Positions 53,328-63,749 of a stretch of DNA of 64,000 nt are shown in pieces. This DNA comes from Aspidapion aeneum. Taxonomy: Eukaryota > Arthropoda > Insecta > Coleoptera > Brentidae. The stretch lies in contig OY755038.1 in NCBI GenBank assembly GCA_963576565.1, positions 62,472,366 to 62,536,365 on the forward strand. Reading direction: 5' to 3'. Below the pieces are notes generated by a model that was not told the origin of the DNA, made no database searches, and saw only the letters and a list, made by a program, of their open reading frames with translations. The translations under genes were made by a program, and so were the position numbers. Within the stretch, counting starts at the first letter, position 1; each line of letters opens with the position of its first letter.

Positions 53328-53585
53328 ATTTCCGGAATGGCCAAACCACCGAATAAATTAAGAGAATTATCAGATTAACCCATCTCCTTTGTCATTCGAT
53401 ATTTTCTGATGTGATCCCAAAGGTTACCATTTATTTTGTGCTAACATACTGGTCCAAGCTCGTCCGATATCAGAGTACCCATGGATCGGGGCCACTTTAG
53501 TCGTCTCCAATGAAAGGCATAGGGGTTACTCTGATGCTATTCTTATCTACGGACACCATACGGACCATGAGATCTCTGTACTTAC

Positions 53586-53770
53586 CGTACTGGTTTTTAA
53601 TGATATCCGGATCCGTCGCCTCTATCATATTTCCGTTTCGAATGGCTTCAGCAGTAATCCCGTGTTCGGAACAAGGAGTACGTACTCCAGTAATTGAACC
53701 ATCGACGATAAGGTCGTCTGCATTTATTACCGCCTCCATTGGCATGTGCTTTGTACTGTTGGTATCCGGT
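53586..53770 (-). CDS. Internal exon of an unidentified gene (upstream exon)
   Basis: The acceptor TATTTCTTACAG lies above 53770 and the donor CAGTACG|GTAAGTACAG at 53585. The 185-bp exon encodes PDTNSTKHMPMEAVINADDL, IVDGSITGVRTPCSEHGITA, EAIRNGNMIEATDPDIIKNQ and Y, leaving one base that pairs in phase with the next exon. The reading continues open past the donor, but the strong splice sites and phase match argue for splicing. Codon use is typical of host coding DNA. I do not recognise the protein; there is no signal peptide or membrane segment. Earlier exons must lie above 53770. Confidence 0.65.
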
Positions 53771-55054
53771 CTGTAAGAAATATAAAATGAATTTTTTTGA
53801 CGAAAAATAACTATTTTGTATTTTTATTTAATACCCCCTTCCAAAATAAAAATCGTCGTGTTTTACAATTTTCCAATAAAACGATAATGGTGATTTAAAA
53901 AGTGTTTTACTTTTTTTGTTGTTCATGATGAAGGGGCGAAATAAAACACGTTTTTTCCGCCAAATTATTTGGCAATTTTTGGCTGTCATGTCGCTTTAAC
54001 CTCAAACGCAAAAACATTTTTTAGGAAATAAACAACGTCCCAGTGGAATTTTGCACGGGTTTTCTGTGTGTTTATTTTTTACGGGTGAGTTCCCACATAC
54101 ACAGTTTACACACTTGTACCGATATAGCTACAAAGCTTTTTACATGCAAATAAATAGTAAGCTTGCCGGTTAAATATGGTGTTGGAAGAAGACTTAACTG
54201 CTGCAAGTGCGGCTTTATAATTACTACGTTTTCATATAGTTTTTCGGTTTTCATAAATTGATTAAGTTAGTTAGTTAAAATTAGATGTTAAGTTCTAAGG
54301 CTTATTAAATTTATTTTTATTGTATTTCGTTAAAATTTGGGTTCAAAAAGGTCAAAAATATTACTTCTTTTTGCAAAGTTTTAGTATCGATACTATCTTA
54401 GGCCTTCTACTGGTCACAAAATTGTCAAAAAATCGCATAGAGACTTATTTAAATGAAAGTAAAAAGTCCCAAAAATTTTGCAACAATTTTTTTTTTATTT
54501 CGGACTTTTTTTTACAAATATTAGACTTCTATTAGTTTTTCTAGCTAAATTATTTTTGTACCAAGGGCGTTAATGCACTTGGTTGCAGAAACGACACGGG
54601 TTGGGAGAGTTGAGTTAGGTTACGTCGAATTAAGGTAAGGTCAGTTTAGGTTTCAGTATATCGACTGGTCAGTTTAATCGGTTTTAGCAACCAAACATAA
54701 ACCAAAATTTAAGGTTAAGTTACGTAGTTGAAAACGCCACTCACATATCATCAAACAAACTCAGCCGTAGCGAAAAGGGGCCCTTATTACCTTCTAGAAT
54801 CACACAGACCCACACGTTAAATATTAAATAAGGCAATTCTTGGGTTTATGTTTTTTAAATAGTTCCTAATATTTACTATTTTTATTTAAAACGTTTTTAA
54901 ACTCCGAAGCAAAAAGAAAAACTTTTAAAAACGTAATTATCTTCTCGAAAATCTTTTTAGTAAATTAAGAAAAACAAAATTGCTAATTAGTCCTGCTGAC
55001 TAGATTGTAATGTAATAAAATCCGTACTGTTACGTGTGGGTTAGACGGACGTGA
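53771..55054. other. Non-coding, presumably upstream intron
   Basis: No exon of the minus-strand gene was identified here. AT-rich, with a GTTAGGTTACGTC / GTAAGGTCAGTTTAGG run at about 54612-54650. Confidence 0.4.
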
Positions 55055-55056
55055 TA

Positions 55057-55378
55057 CCTTCCTAGCTAGCCTATTAGCACAATTTCAGTGAAGCCATGAT
55101 ATATATCAGCATTAAAAAAGTTTTTTGTAATTATCTCAGAAACTAAAGCTCCTACGAAGTTTTAGGTTATAACGCAAATTATTGAGCAAAATATAGTTTA
55201 CTATATTCCGAAAAGCCCATATTAATGCGATGCTCCGGGTAAAAGTTTTAAAATTTTTAAATTGCGAGAATACTGTCATTAGCATTAATGAATTTTGACC
55301 AAAATTTAATCAGCTCGTCGAGTGTCGGACACTATTTTATCTTATGAAAATTGGCTTGGCGGTTCACGAGCTATCGTG

Positions 55379-55418
<40 letters not shown>

Positions 55419-55522
55419 CTATATATCAAATTACACCTAAGTAATACATTTTCAGCGTTATCTGAAAAAAAAATTCCTTGAAAATAATACCTTCTCTATT
55501 CATTGCTGCAGGGCTAGGAAGG
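55057..55522 (+). mobile_element. MITE, CCTTCCTAGC family, most complete copy
   Basis: Ends CCTTCCTAGC and GCTAGGAAGG with TA at 55055-55056 and 55523-55524. Internal landmarks are AGCCATGATATATATCAGC, ACTGTCATTAGCATTAATG and the (TA)n tract that replaces the CA-rich tract of other copies. Confidence 0.8.
55380..55418. repeat. (TA)n microsatellite
   Basis: About 19 TA repeats, located at the position where sister copies carry CACACA. Confidence 0.9.
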
Positions 55523-55524
55523 TA

Positions 55525-57025
55525 AAAATTGAATTTTTCAAACTTCATTTGGTATTGCTTAGGTTGTTCTATATTTGACTGTTTGGTTTACGTGGGCGTC
55601 CGTCGCCGTCGTCGTTCGTTTCGATTTTGTTTCGACGCTTTTACAGGCTTCGTTTTCACACGACTTTTATTGTATATGGCACCATATACCGCGCCGGAAA
55701 AACAAGATGAAAAGTCAATAGACAATTTGCTTTTAAATTTTAGAAAAGGTTAGGTTATTCAAACAAACTACATTTTTTAAATTTAGACAGAATATACAAG
55801 GTGGGGATGTAACTTGGAATGAATTTGCTAAAAATTAAAAATGAAATAAAATAAAAAACCGCGATGAGTGGAATTTTTGACGGGGCATAATTTCAGGATA
55901 TAAGGTGGGCCAAAAAAACCGTAAATTTATTTGCGGTTGTATCGAAAGCTAAGGCTTGAGACTAAACAACTTTTTTATCAAAATTGACATTTCTATAAAA
56001 TCCAAGATGGCGCATTTTTCAGACCCCTTGCCAAAATTTTGCGTGCGAAACTGCTAAAAATAATAAAATTGTACCTTAAAGAATTAGGTGCTGATTTAAC
56101 ATTTTGTGCAGCGTAGGTACAAAAAACATTTTTTGGACCTCCTTATATTTTCGTTTTTAACTTTTGTTTCTTTTCGGGCTAAAATCACACCTAACATTTT
56201 TTTCCTAAAATAAATTGGAACAGTGACGTGTGTTTAAAGGACTTATCAAAAGAAAATATCTCTTGATTTTTTAGATAACTTACATTTTTAAACTAAAAAC
56301 CTAGAAATGTGCCAGTAAATTAAAGTCAAATAAAATTATTAGGTTTTGTGAGCTAATGTAGCTCAGCTTAATCGTTTTTACACGGATGATTCAAATTGGG
56401 CACTTTTTGGTGGCTTATGAACTTATGAATGAAAACTGATTTCTTTTTGTGATGGGCGACGCCATGCTCAAGTTTTAACATAATTTAAAAGTTCATTTTG
56501 GCAGGTAAATAACTTTTTTATTTATCAAAATTGTATTTTGTTGTAAATAGCTGTTTTGTATTTTTTTAAATAAATAATACAACTTTCAAACTAAATTTTA
56601 TATTTAATTTCTGAGATATTACACGAGGTCGGGATTTGAATAATTTTTTAAGGAATGACCCTTTTTTTATTCGACTTTCGCAGTAAGCGCATAATTTTCT
56701 ATAACATGTCACACTCAATATATAACTTTTTTATTATTTCTTTATGCTTTTCTATTTTTTCATATTTTAATTTTATTAGTCAAAAAAACTGTTAACACAA
56801 TAAATCAAAAAACTTATTAAAAAATTTTTATATAAAAGTAAAAATTTAAATTTTATCCTGATTTCGAAAATCAAAAAATGTGTAGTGCAGTTAATAACCT
56901 AAGCTAAAAAAATGTTCACATTGACAGTTCATTTCAAATACAAACAATATTAAAAACTAAATACAACTTGTTTGTATTAAAGATCCCGATTGAGACTGAT
57001 TATATTTGTGTGATTTGTCTCAAAA
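55525..57025. other. Non-coding stretch with old repeat fragments
   Basis: GGTGGGCCAAAAAAACCGT at 55902 resembles the CCGGGTG foldback terminus, followed by CCAAGATGGCGCAT. 56575-56760 is related to 23140-23350 and 59645-59770. The frame at 55529-55753, ending MAPYTAPEKQDEKSIDNLLL, is not supported as a gene. Confidence 0.4.
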
Positions 57026-58390
57026 GGAATATACCACAAATTAGTTATTGGCCTTTTTATTTTATTCCAATTTGATTATACCGTACTGAGTCTCTTCTAA
57101 AGAAGACTTGCGTGCTACTACATATTCCCAAAGGATAGGTCCGATTTATTTAATTTTTGACTGCCAATGCCGGTTAATAATTCCTCCGATATTGTTAAGG
57201 ACGGCTTAGATAACTTACCATTATATTTGGGAAATAATAAATAACACCCGTTTATAAATTACTTTTTTTGTTTGTAGGCAGTTTTGTGTTCCTTTAAGAT
57301 AATAGAGACTTTTTGGAACAAAGCCATGCAATAATAATGTCAGGCAGTATTTTGACGGATTTACATTGCAGGCTGCCAGTTGATCTTTCAAAAGTGACAT
57401 ACCAAATTCGAACTTAAAACAAAGTCGTTTATTAATCTATAATTAAAGTCGACAGTATTTATTTCGGTTTGTATAGTAAACAAAATCCTTATGTTGAAAA
57501 ATTAGTTGTCATATTCCAATGCAAAACTGTCAAAATACGGCCTAATACTATTATTACATGGCTTTATTACAATAAGTTCCTAATATCAATTACCTATAGG
57601 TACCTATATTTGCATACTTAAAAATTAAAAAACGTATACATAACCATAAAACTTTAGAAGAATTGTATTGCCCTTCAACAAATATTCGTTGAAACGACGA
57701 GCGTTCATAAAATTTCTTTACATTATTCGCTACGGGCACTGGCTCGAACGTGACCAAACGCAAATGTTAAACGTTTGATCTTCGCAGATCGTAATATTGA
57801 AGGTCAGTCACACGAAGCGACAACATATCAAGCGTCCAACGTTAGAGACTTATACCAGAAATTAGTTATTGGTCATTTTATTTTATTGCAATTTGGATAT
57901 GCCGTACTGTTGTCTAAGAAGAAAGAAAGCCTACGTGCTACTACGTATTCCTTAAGGACAAGTCCGATATGTTGAATTTTTGACTGCCGATGCCGGTTAA
58001 TAATTCCTCTGATTTTGATGAGTGCGGCTTAGATAACTTACCATTACATTTGGAAAATAATATTTCCTTTTTTTGTTTTTGTAGACAGTTTTGTGTTCCT
58101 CTAAGATAATATCAATTGCCTATAGGTACTTACTTATATTTGCGTATTTAAAAAATTAAAATTAAAAAACGTATACATAACCAAAAGACTTTTGAAGAAT
58201 TGTGTTGCCCTTCAACAAATATTATATAAAACGACGAGCGTTCTTAAAATTTCTTTACATTATTCGTTAAGGGCACTGGCTCGAACGTGACCAAACGCGA
58301 ACGTTGAATATTTAAGCTTCGTCGATCGTAAGATCGAAGTTCATTCATACGAAGCGACAAAATATCAAGCGCCCAACCATAAACTAATAT
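57026..58390 (+). repeat. Tandem duplication of a unit of about 545 bp
   Basis: Copy A spans about 57040-57850 and copy B 57850-58390. Shared blocks: GCCGTACTG, GTGCTACTACRTATTCC, GACTGCC.ATGCCGGTTAAT, GCTTAGATAACTTACCATTA, GGCACTGGCTCGAACGTGAC and CGAAGCGACAA.ATATCAAGCG. Copy A is longer because of the 57304-57583 insertion. The array lies directly upstream of the candidate promoter at 58430-58600. Confidence 0.8.
57304..57583. mobile_element. MITE in duplication copy A, absent from copy B
   Basis: Copy B reads straight through AAGATAATATCAATTGCC, so copy A carries an insert of about 280 bp. Its ends are inverted: AAAGCCATGCAATAATAATG ... GTATTTTGAC and inverse (TACGGCCTAATACTATTATT then ACATGGCTTT). 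The terminal few bases are imperfect and the target duplication (TA or TAAT) is ambiguous. Confidence 0.7.
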
Positions 58391-58429
58391 AAAAGACGCC
58401 TGATCCAAAAATGGCCCCTGTTACCGAAA

Positions 58430-58704
58430 TCTCATACCAGATGGCTATACGCGACGGTGTAAATATTAATTGCTAATTGTCTCGCCTGAATGAGTCGGCG
58501 GTGTTGCCATACCAAAGACAATTATACCTATCTACTTTACAATTCTCCTACTTTCCCCAGATTGATTTTTCAATAGGTGGACAGTTAGTGAGTTCGCGTA
58601 GACAACCCGGGGCGCTTGGCAATTCTTCCGCTCTTTTGAATGTGGTGCGTTAAAGAGAGAGAGCCTCTCGGGAGCCCCGGTGTGTTTGGTCGAACTCGAT
58701 CATT
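58430..58704 (+). promoter_or_regulatory. Candidate promoter and 5' UTR
   Basis: A locally GC-richer, non-repetitive stretch. It contains an arthropod-like initiator (GGACAGTTAGTG, 58579-58590) with no TATA box at -30, then about 120 bp of possible 5' UTR (GCGTAGACAACCCGGGGCGC, AGAGAGAGAGCCTCTCGGGA) leading to ATG at 58705. There is no direct evidence of transcription. Confidence 0.4.
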
Positions 58705-58713
58705 ATGAATAAG
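58705..58713 (+). CDS. Candidate first coding exon (Met-Asn-Lys)
   Basis: ATGAATAAG is followed by GTATTTAG, a plausible donor. The context CATTATGA is acceptable but not strong. No second exon was recognised before the window end, so the gene would run off to the right with a first intron longer than 5 kb. It is far too short to identify. Confidence 0.3.
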
Positions 58714-58837
58714 GTATTTAGAATTTGGTTGGTATACCGCGTAATTTAATCAAATATTATTCCTTTTCTAGCTACTGCCTATTTAATATGCTTAGGCGTT
58801 TACGTTTTCGACTTATACATATATAAATGTATATATA

Positions 58838-59420
58838 CAGTATGTACTCCTAAGTTGGAATCATATGGAAAACTTTTTTATTAATAATTTTAGAAAAAAA
58901 AGTTATTTTTCATAAAAAGTTCTGCATTATCTAAACCCTATAATACAGTCATCAAATATCAAATTTTTTTAATGGTATACGAGGTTTGTCAAAAAATATG
59001 AGTTTTGCTCAAGATTAAAGTACCTTTAAATTTGACAATATCGAAAAATGTTACTAAAAAAAGTTGATCAGAATTAAAAATTACGTTTAAAACTTTAGAT
59101 TATTTTATTTTTTACTACTCTTTCTATTTTGAATGAATGATTTTGTGATTAGTTTTAGTTTTTCGATGTTTTCTAATAATTTTGAAATTAAAACGCGTAA
59201 TAAGTGCATATTCATTTATTTTGCAAATTTAAAGGTACTTTACTCTTGAGTAAAACTCATATTTTTTGACAAACCTCGTATACCACTGAAAAAATTTAAT
59301 ATTTGATGACTGTATTCTAGGTTTTAGATAATGCAGGATTTTTTTTGAAGAATAACTTTTTTTCCTAAAATTAATAATAAAAAAGTTTTTCTTATGATTC
59401 CAACTTAGGGGGACATACTG
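58838..59420. mobile_element. Hairpin MITE, CAGTATGT ends (583 bp including nested insert)
   Basis: Ends CAGTATGTACTCCTAAGTTG and inverse (CAACTTAGGGGGACATACTG), flanked by TA. The arms (58838-58979 and 59279-59420) are inverted copies, including AATGCAGGATTTTTT / AAAAAGTTCTGCATT and GTCATCAAATATCAAATTTT. A second MITE occupies its centre. Confidence 0.85.
58980..59278. mobile_element. mariner-like MITE nested at the hairpin's axis (299 bp)
   Basis: Ends CGAGGTTTGTCAAAAAATAT and inverse, flanked by TA. The CGAGG.TTGTC start matches that of the mariner at 26555. Joining the flanks gives AATGGTATACCACTG, the symmetric centre of the outer hairpin. Confidence 0.8.
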
Positions 59421-60064
59421 TATATATTTCGCTTCCTTTGCGTTTTAATACATCCTGTATGTATATCAATATCGATCTTTTTGGGGGGTTTAGGTATTTC
59501 TAGGGGATATAGAAAAAAGTAAAAACCTCATTTTAATAGCCCTTTATAAGCTAAGTAGTCTACATTTTAAGAGGGGGTCTATAACTTTTTTATTTAAAAA
59601 AAACAATTGATTGTAAATTGCTTTTTTATTTAAAAAAATATAAATAATCCAACTGTCAAATTAAATTTTATCTGTCACTTTTGGCTTTTAGTTTTTGAGA
59701 TTGTATCCATATAGTAGAATTTTTTCCATGGAATTTGCATGATTAATTTTATTAATAAAAAATATTTAAACCCAAAAACAAATAAATACAAAAATGTAAA
59801 AGAATAAAGAAATACATTTTATCTAATCTCCATCGACGTAGCTAGCCCAAGAATTCAGAATATAAAAAAAATCATTGTAATATAATATATCCATAATGAA
59901 CTAATTTTTTGGGGCAAGGTGGAGATATTTAACCTTACTAACTACTTCCCCCTTATTTAGGCCCTTAAGCTAGCCTAGTGTTTAAGCGAGGCTGTGGCCC
60001 ATGTTTTATGTGAAACACATATTAGGTATATTGTTTCTGTATTTTTTATTAATAGAGAGTAGGA
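59421..60064. other. Non-coding stretch
   Basis: A related old repeat block lies at 59645-59770 (see 23140 and 56575). No gene. Confidence 0.4.
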
Positions 60065-60179
60065 CATTGCTGTAGCTAGGAGGCACGGGGGGGCTTTCCC
60101 CCCTCTACTATAAAAATATCTATGAAAAAATAGATCTACGCCACGGCCCCCCTGAAAACTGAGGCTAGCTACGATGCTG
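60065..60179. mobile_element. Small hAT-like MITE
   Basis: CATTGCTGTAGCTAGGAGGC with a G-run, then CCCCCCTGAAAACTGAGG and GCTAGCTACGATGCTG. The G/C-rich ends resemble 35198-35456. The flanking duplication is not clear. Confidence 0.5.
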
Positions 60180-61060
60180 ATAGAGGCCTGATCTTGCGAG
60201 AGGCAATTCAGTCCAGCCACACATACTTAATAAATAATAGCAATTATTAATATGTGTTAAGGTCCCACAAACAAAAGTTTATGCAGTTTATGTAAATTTT
60301 TTACATAACTAGAGATTACTTGCGCGCCGCAGGCAAAACAATTTGCATTTTTGATCCATGAATTCAGGCTAAGGACCTCATTTTAAACGAATACTACTAA
60401 AATAGGTATAATTTCAGTAATAATAAAGAAAGTTTTTTGCGCTGGGGGCAAAAAAAACTGGGGGCATTTTTGTGGAAAAATTCTCACTTTTTACGAATCT
60501 TGGGAGGGGATAATTACCCCCATTATCCCCTTTCCTTGCATACGCGAATGGGCAGATGAAATTCAATTTATAAGTTGGATTGGCGGATTCAAAATCGAAG
60601 ATTTTCTTCTTTACATTTTATAAATTTTAAAAATAAGTATAATTTTAGTTTTTAACAATCAATATTTAGTACTTTTTACTTTTTTTTTCTATTACAAAGC
60701 TTGGTTTTAACGACCGAAATTAAGCGGTCCGTTCAATGTCGTTATAACCGATATTTACTGTATTAGCACTACATATTAAAGAGTTTTTAAAATTTGTTAA
60801 AGAAAAAAAGAGATTTTTGGTAATAATTTTGAGTATTTCTATTTATTTTTAAATAATTTTGCCATTTAATTATTACCCCTATTGTCATGCATAATTTCAA
60901 AAAATATCGATTTTGTTGTAATTTTTCAGGAAGTTATAATAAATTAATTTTTCAGGAAGTTATAATAAAATACTCTGCCAATCTATAGGCACCTAAGCTC
61001 ACACTGGATACTATAGTTATAGTTTATCTACGTGAAAGCTAATATAACTAAAAACTGAAG
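60180..61060. other. Non-coding stretch
   Basis: A short direct duplication TTTTTCAGGAAGTTATAATA lies at about 60925-60968. Otherwise nothing recognised. Confidence 0.45.
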
Positions 61061-61064
61061 TATA

Positions 61065-61490
61065 TTTTATTGAACTCCAGACTCAATTACCTTTCGTTTG
61101 ATACCACACAAGCCATGTTTTGACTTAAACTCTAATTTTTCAAATCTACCCCTACCCTTTTTCTAAAAACTAAAATGTATTTTGTTTAACTCCAGACTCA
61201 ATTACCTTTCGTTTGATATCACACACGCCATAATTCCACTTAAACACTAATTTTTGAAATTTACCCCCACCCTTTTTTTTAAAATAAACTAAGATGTATT
61301 TAATTTAACTCCAGACTCAATTACCTTTCGTTTGATATCACACACGCTATATTTTTACATAAACTCTAATTTTTGAAATCTACCCCCACCCTTTTATTTG
61401 GCTTGTGTTCGGTGGATTTTGTTCATTTTCAAATGGGACCATCTCGACCCAAAATCGGACAAGCCGTTTTTGAGTTATGCGCGTTGGTCG
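61065..61490 (+). repeat. Tandem array, about 120-bp unit, three copies
   Basis: Units share CTCCAGACTCAATTACCTTT then CGTTTGATAYCACACA, AACTCTAATTTTT.AAATCT and ACCC..ACCCTTTT (starting about 61075, 61190 and 61307). They run into GGGACCATCTCGACCCAAAA and GTTTTTGAGTTATGCGCGTT. Confidence 0.85.
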
Positions 61491-61492
61491 TT

Positions 61493-61562
61493 ACAGACAG
61501 ACATACAGACACACAGACAGACAGACATACAGACAGACAGACAGACAGACAGACAGACGGCG
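61493..61562 (+). repeat. (ACAG)n microsatellite
   Basis: ACAGACAGACAT-type repeats; open frames rich in Thr/Asp/Arg/Gln over it are artefacts. Confidence 0.9.
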
Positions 61563-61659
61563 AGACAAAAAAGTTTCAAAATCATCTGAAACGCAAAGAT
61601 ATATAAAAATTTTTGAAATCGTAGCAACTTTTTTTTTCTCGAAAAAATTAGGATCACCA

Positions 61660-61697
61660 TAGCTCACACTACTATAGTATAGTAGTAGTGTGAGCTA
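61660..61697. repeat. Short palindrome
   Basis: TAGCTCACACTACTA ... TAGTAGTGTGAGCTA with 15-bp perfect arms and a loop of about 8 bp. A related non-palindromic stretch lies at about 61009-61050. No flanking direct repeat. Confidence 0.75.

Positions 61698-61705
<8 letters not shown>

Positions 61706-61762
<57 letters not shown>
61706..61762 (+). repeat. (GT)n microsatellite
   Basis: About 28 perfect GT repeats. Confidence 0.95.
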
Positions 61763-61767
<5 letters not shown>

Positions 61768-61962
61768 GGCCTTGATCGAGCCAACTGGCCAGCATTTCTC
61801 ACTGTTTATTACAAGGGAGTAAAAAATATAAAATAAAAGCTGTTAAGTTTGTTGAACCCTTTTTCTAAAAAACAAAGAGGTTTGATGCAAAATATAATAA
61901 GAAAAAAATCCTTAGTTTGATCTTTTCTAGCGCCTATTAGTTTGCTATTATTACACCCTGAT

Positions 61963-62009
61963 ATAAGGGCATCGAAGAAATAACTGTTATTTCTTCGATA
62001 ATAAGGGCA
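61963..62009. mobile_element. 29-bp palindromic insert flanked by 9-bp direct repeats
   Basis: ATAAGGGCA at 61963-61971 and 62001-62009 flanks a palindrome with arms ATCGAAGAAATAAC / GTTATTTCTTCGAT and a 2-bp centre. Confidence 0.75.
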
Positions 62010-62059
62010 AAAGAAAAAAAATATGCCATCTATGTATATTTTATATTTATTGTGTCATA

Positions 62060-63405
62060 CCGGGTGGGCAAAAAACCGGACAAAATGTTTATCGTTATAG
62101 CTTTCCAACTATAGATTTTACCAAAGCAAGCAGTAGTTTGCAGGGAATTGATCGGACAATTGTGTAAAAGTATATTTTTGTCCACCATCTTAAAATCCCA
62201 GATGGCAGACAAAATCAAACTTGACCTTGAAAGAGGCTCGTTTATTCTTCTGTTACGGAAATTTTAGATATATATTTTTGTTTGTCGAAAAGCTCTATCT
62301 TTGCTACGCACAACATGGTTCGGAGATATGAATCGTTTAAATCGGTTTAGGCCCCTAAAAATTAATTTTTGCTTTAACTATATTCTTTTACATACAGGTT
62401 AACGACTGATTGCTTTTAAAAGATCACAAACAAAATTTGCCGTCATTGTAAAATCCAAAATGGCGGACATAAAAACTTTACTTTTTAAAAAGATTCGTTT
62501 ATTTTTATATTCCGAAAATGTTTTGAATTTTTTTAGAAGTATAGAAAAATTTTACAGAATATGCGATTGCCTTGCCATTTCTATGTGCATTTATTTCCTC
62601 ATAAATTCATTACTAGTAAACCGACAATTAAATAAAAAGCATCATGGCAAAAATCAAGTTCATTAAAGATCCGTATTTAAATTTTCAACCATCTCTAAAT
62701 ATAATATGGCTTACCAATTCGAATTTGACCCTCCATGAAGGGTAGTTTTTTCTTATGTTGAGAGAAATTTTTCGACCTTTTTTTGAATTTATTTAAAAGA
62801 TCCTAGGTCCACCACGCACAAGTTAATCTTAAAAAAATAAATCTTCGCAACAGAGAAAGAAGCGATCCTTCATAGAAGGACAAATTTGACTTTTGTTCAA
62901 TTTTAATAGTTTTGATCAAAGAGCAATCGGGTATCACCATAATTCTTTTTTTTTTAAATTGAAATCGATTCAGTGAGTTTATAACGAAATTATTGCAGAC
63001 AGAAATTGAAATAACAGTTGCTATAACAATTCTAATTTAAAGAACCACTGAACCGATTCTAGAGATTTTATAGAATCCATTCAGTATTAATGGAAGAATG
63101 GATACAGAAATAAGGAATAATATTTCGGGAACCACTAAACCGTTTTAAAATTAATGTTTCGAGATCCACTAAACGGATTTTAATGATTCGTAACTAGTTG
63201 CATGAGGGTGGCGAAAACAGAGCGTTTTTAAGAGTTCCAAAAATCCAGAATACAAGAATTAAAAAGCCTCTTTGAGACGGGCAAGCTTGATTCTCTCAGC
63301 CATCTTAGAATTTATAATATCAAATCTTTCTGCTTGAAAGCCTAATCAATTGGTTAGTATAGTTATAACAAAAACATTTTGACCGGGTTTTTTTGGTCCA
63401 CCCGG
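62060..63405. mobile_element. 1.35-kb CCGGGTG-family foldback copy
   Basis: Left end CCGGGTGGGCAAAAAACCGG with TA before it (62058-62059); right end TTTTTTTGGTCCACCCGG followed by CA instead of TA. Internal blocks match the arms of 45994-49812: CTCGTTTATTCTTCTGTTAC, ATGCGATTGCCTTGCCATTT, AAAATGGCGGACATAAAA. It has no equivalent of the ORF at 47645-48143. Confidence 0.75.
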
Positions 63406-63599
63406 CAGATATGAGTACCGGGTTAAATTACAGTTTTTTTTTATTAGTTATACAGACACACCCTATAATACTCCAAAAACTTTTTCAAGACTAATTTTTA
63501 ACTAGTTTTGGGTTAAATCGGGCAGGGTACACAAAACAGCGGCGCGCGGGCCTTTTGAAAAATTTGGATACGCAGTAAAAAATCACTAAAAGATGTTAA

Positions 63600-63644
63600 G
63601 TAGAACCGTTGTTTGATGGAGATCCATCAAACAACGGTAGAACC
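63600..63644. mobile_element. 29-bp palindromic insert flanked by 8-bp direct repeats
   Basis: GTAGAACC at 63600-63607 and 63637-63644. Palindrome CCGTTGTTTGATGGA / TCCATCAAACAACGG with 15-bp perfect arms and a 2-bp centre. Confidence 0.75.
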
Positions 63645-63689
63645 AACAACTTCGTAACTTTCATTTCCAATAAATTTAGAAAATACTTT

Positions 63690-63749
63690 TTAGGGCTGAT
63701 ATAATAGGGTGGAGTTTACTTATTGTGTGCTAATTGGCTAGTCTAGGAA
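63690..63749 (-). mobile_element. MITE, CCTTCCTAGC family, end fragment
   Basis: TGTGTGCTAATTGGCTAGTC plus TAGGAAGG-TA is the inverse of the left end of 55057-55522 (CCTTCCTAGCTAGCCTATTA). Only the terminal portion is present. Confidence 0.55.

Larger units (their letters stand above)
50005..53585 (-). other. Intron of the unidentified minus-strand gene (3581 bp)
   Basis: Bounded by GTAAGTACAG donor (53580-53585 inverted) and TTGCAG acceptor (50005-50010 inverted). It contains a tandem repeat, a PIF1 helicase fragment, a hairpin and a foldback. The segment 51413-52637 has no recognisable element; it includes a pyrimidine-rich stretch (52000-52500) without coding potential that I can support. 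Confidence 0.6.

Noticed and set aside
55676..55753. Possible first exon MAPYTAPEKQDEKSIDNLLL
   Set aside because: The following GTTAGG is a weak donor, there is no promoter signal, and the frame closes almost at once; too little to call.
61373..61662. Open frames with TDRQTDRQ or VCLSVC repeats
   Set aside because: Microsatellite translations.
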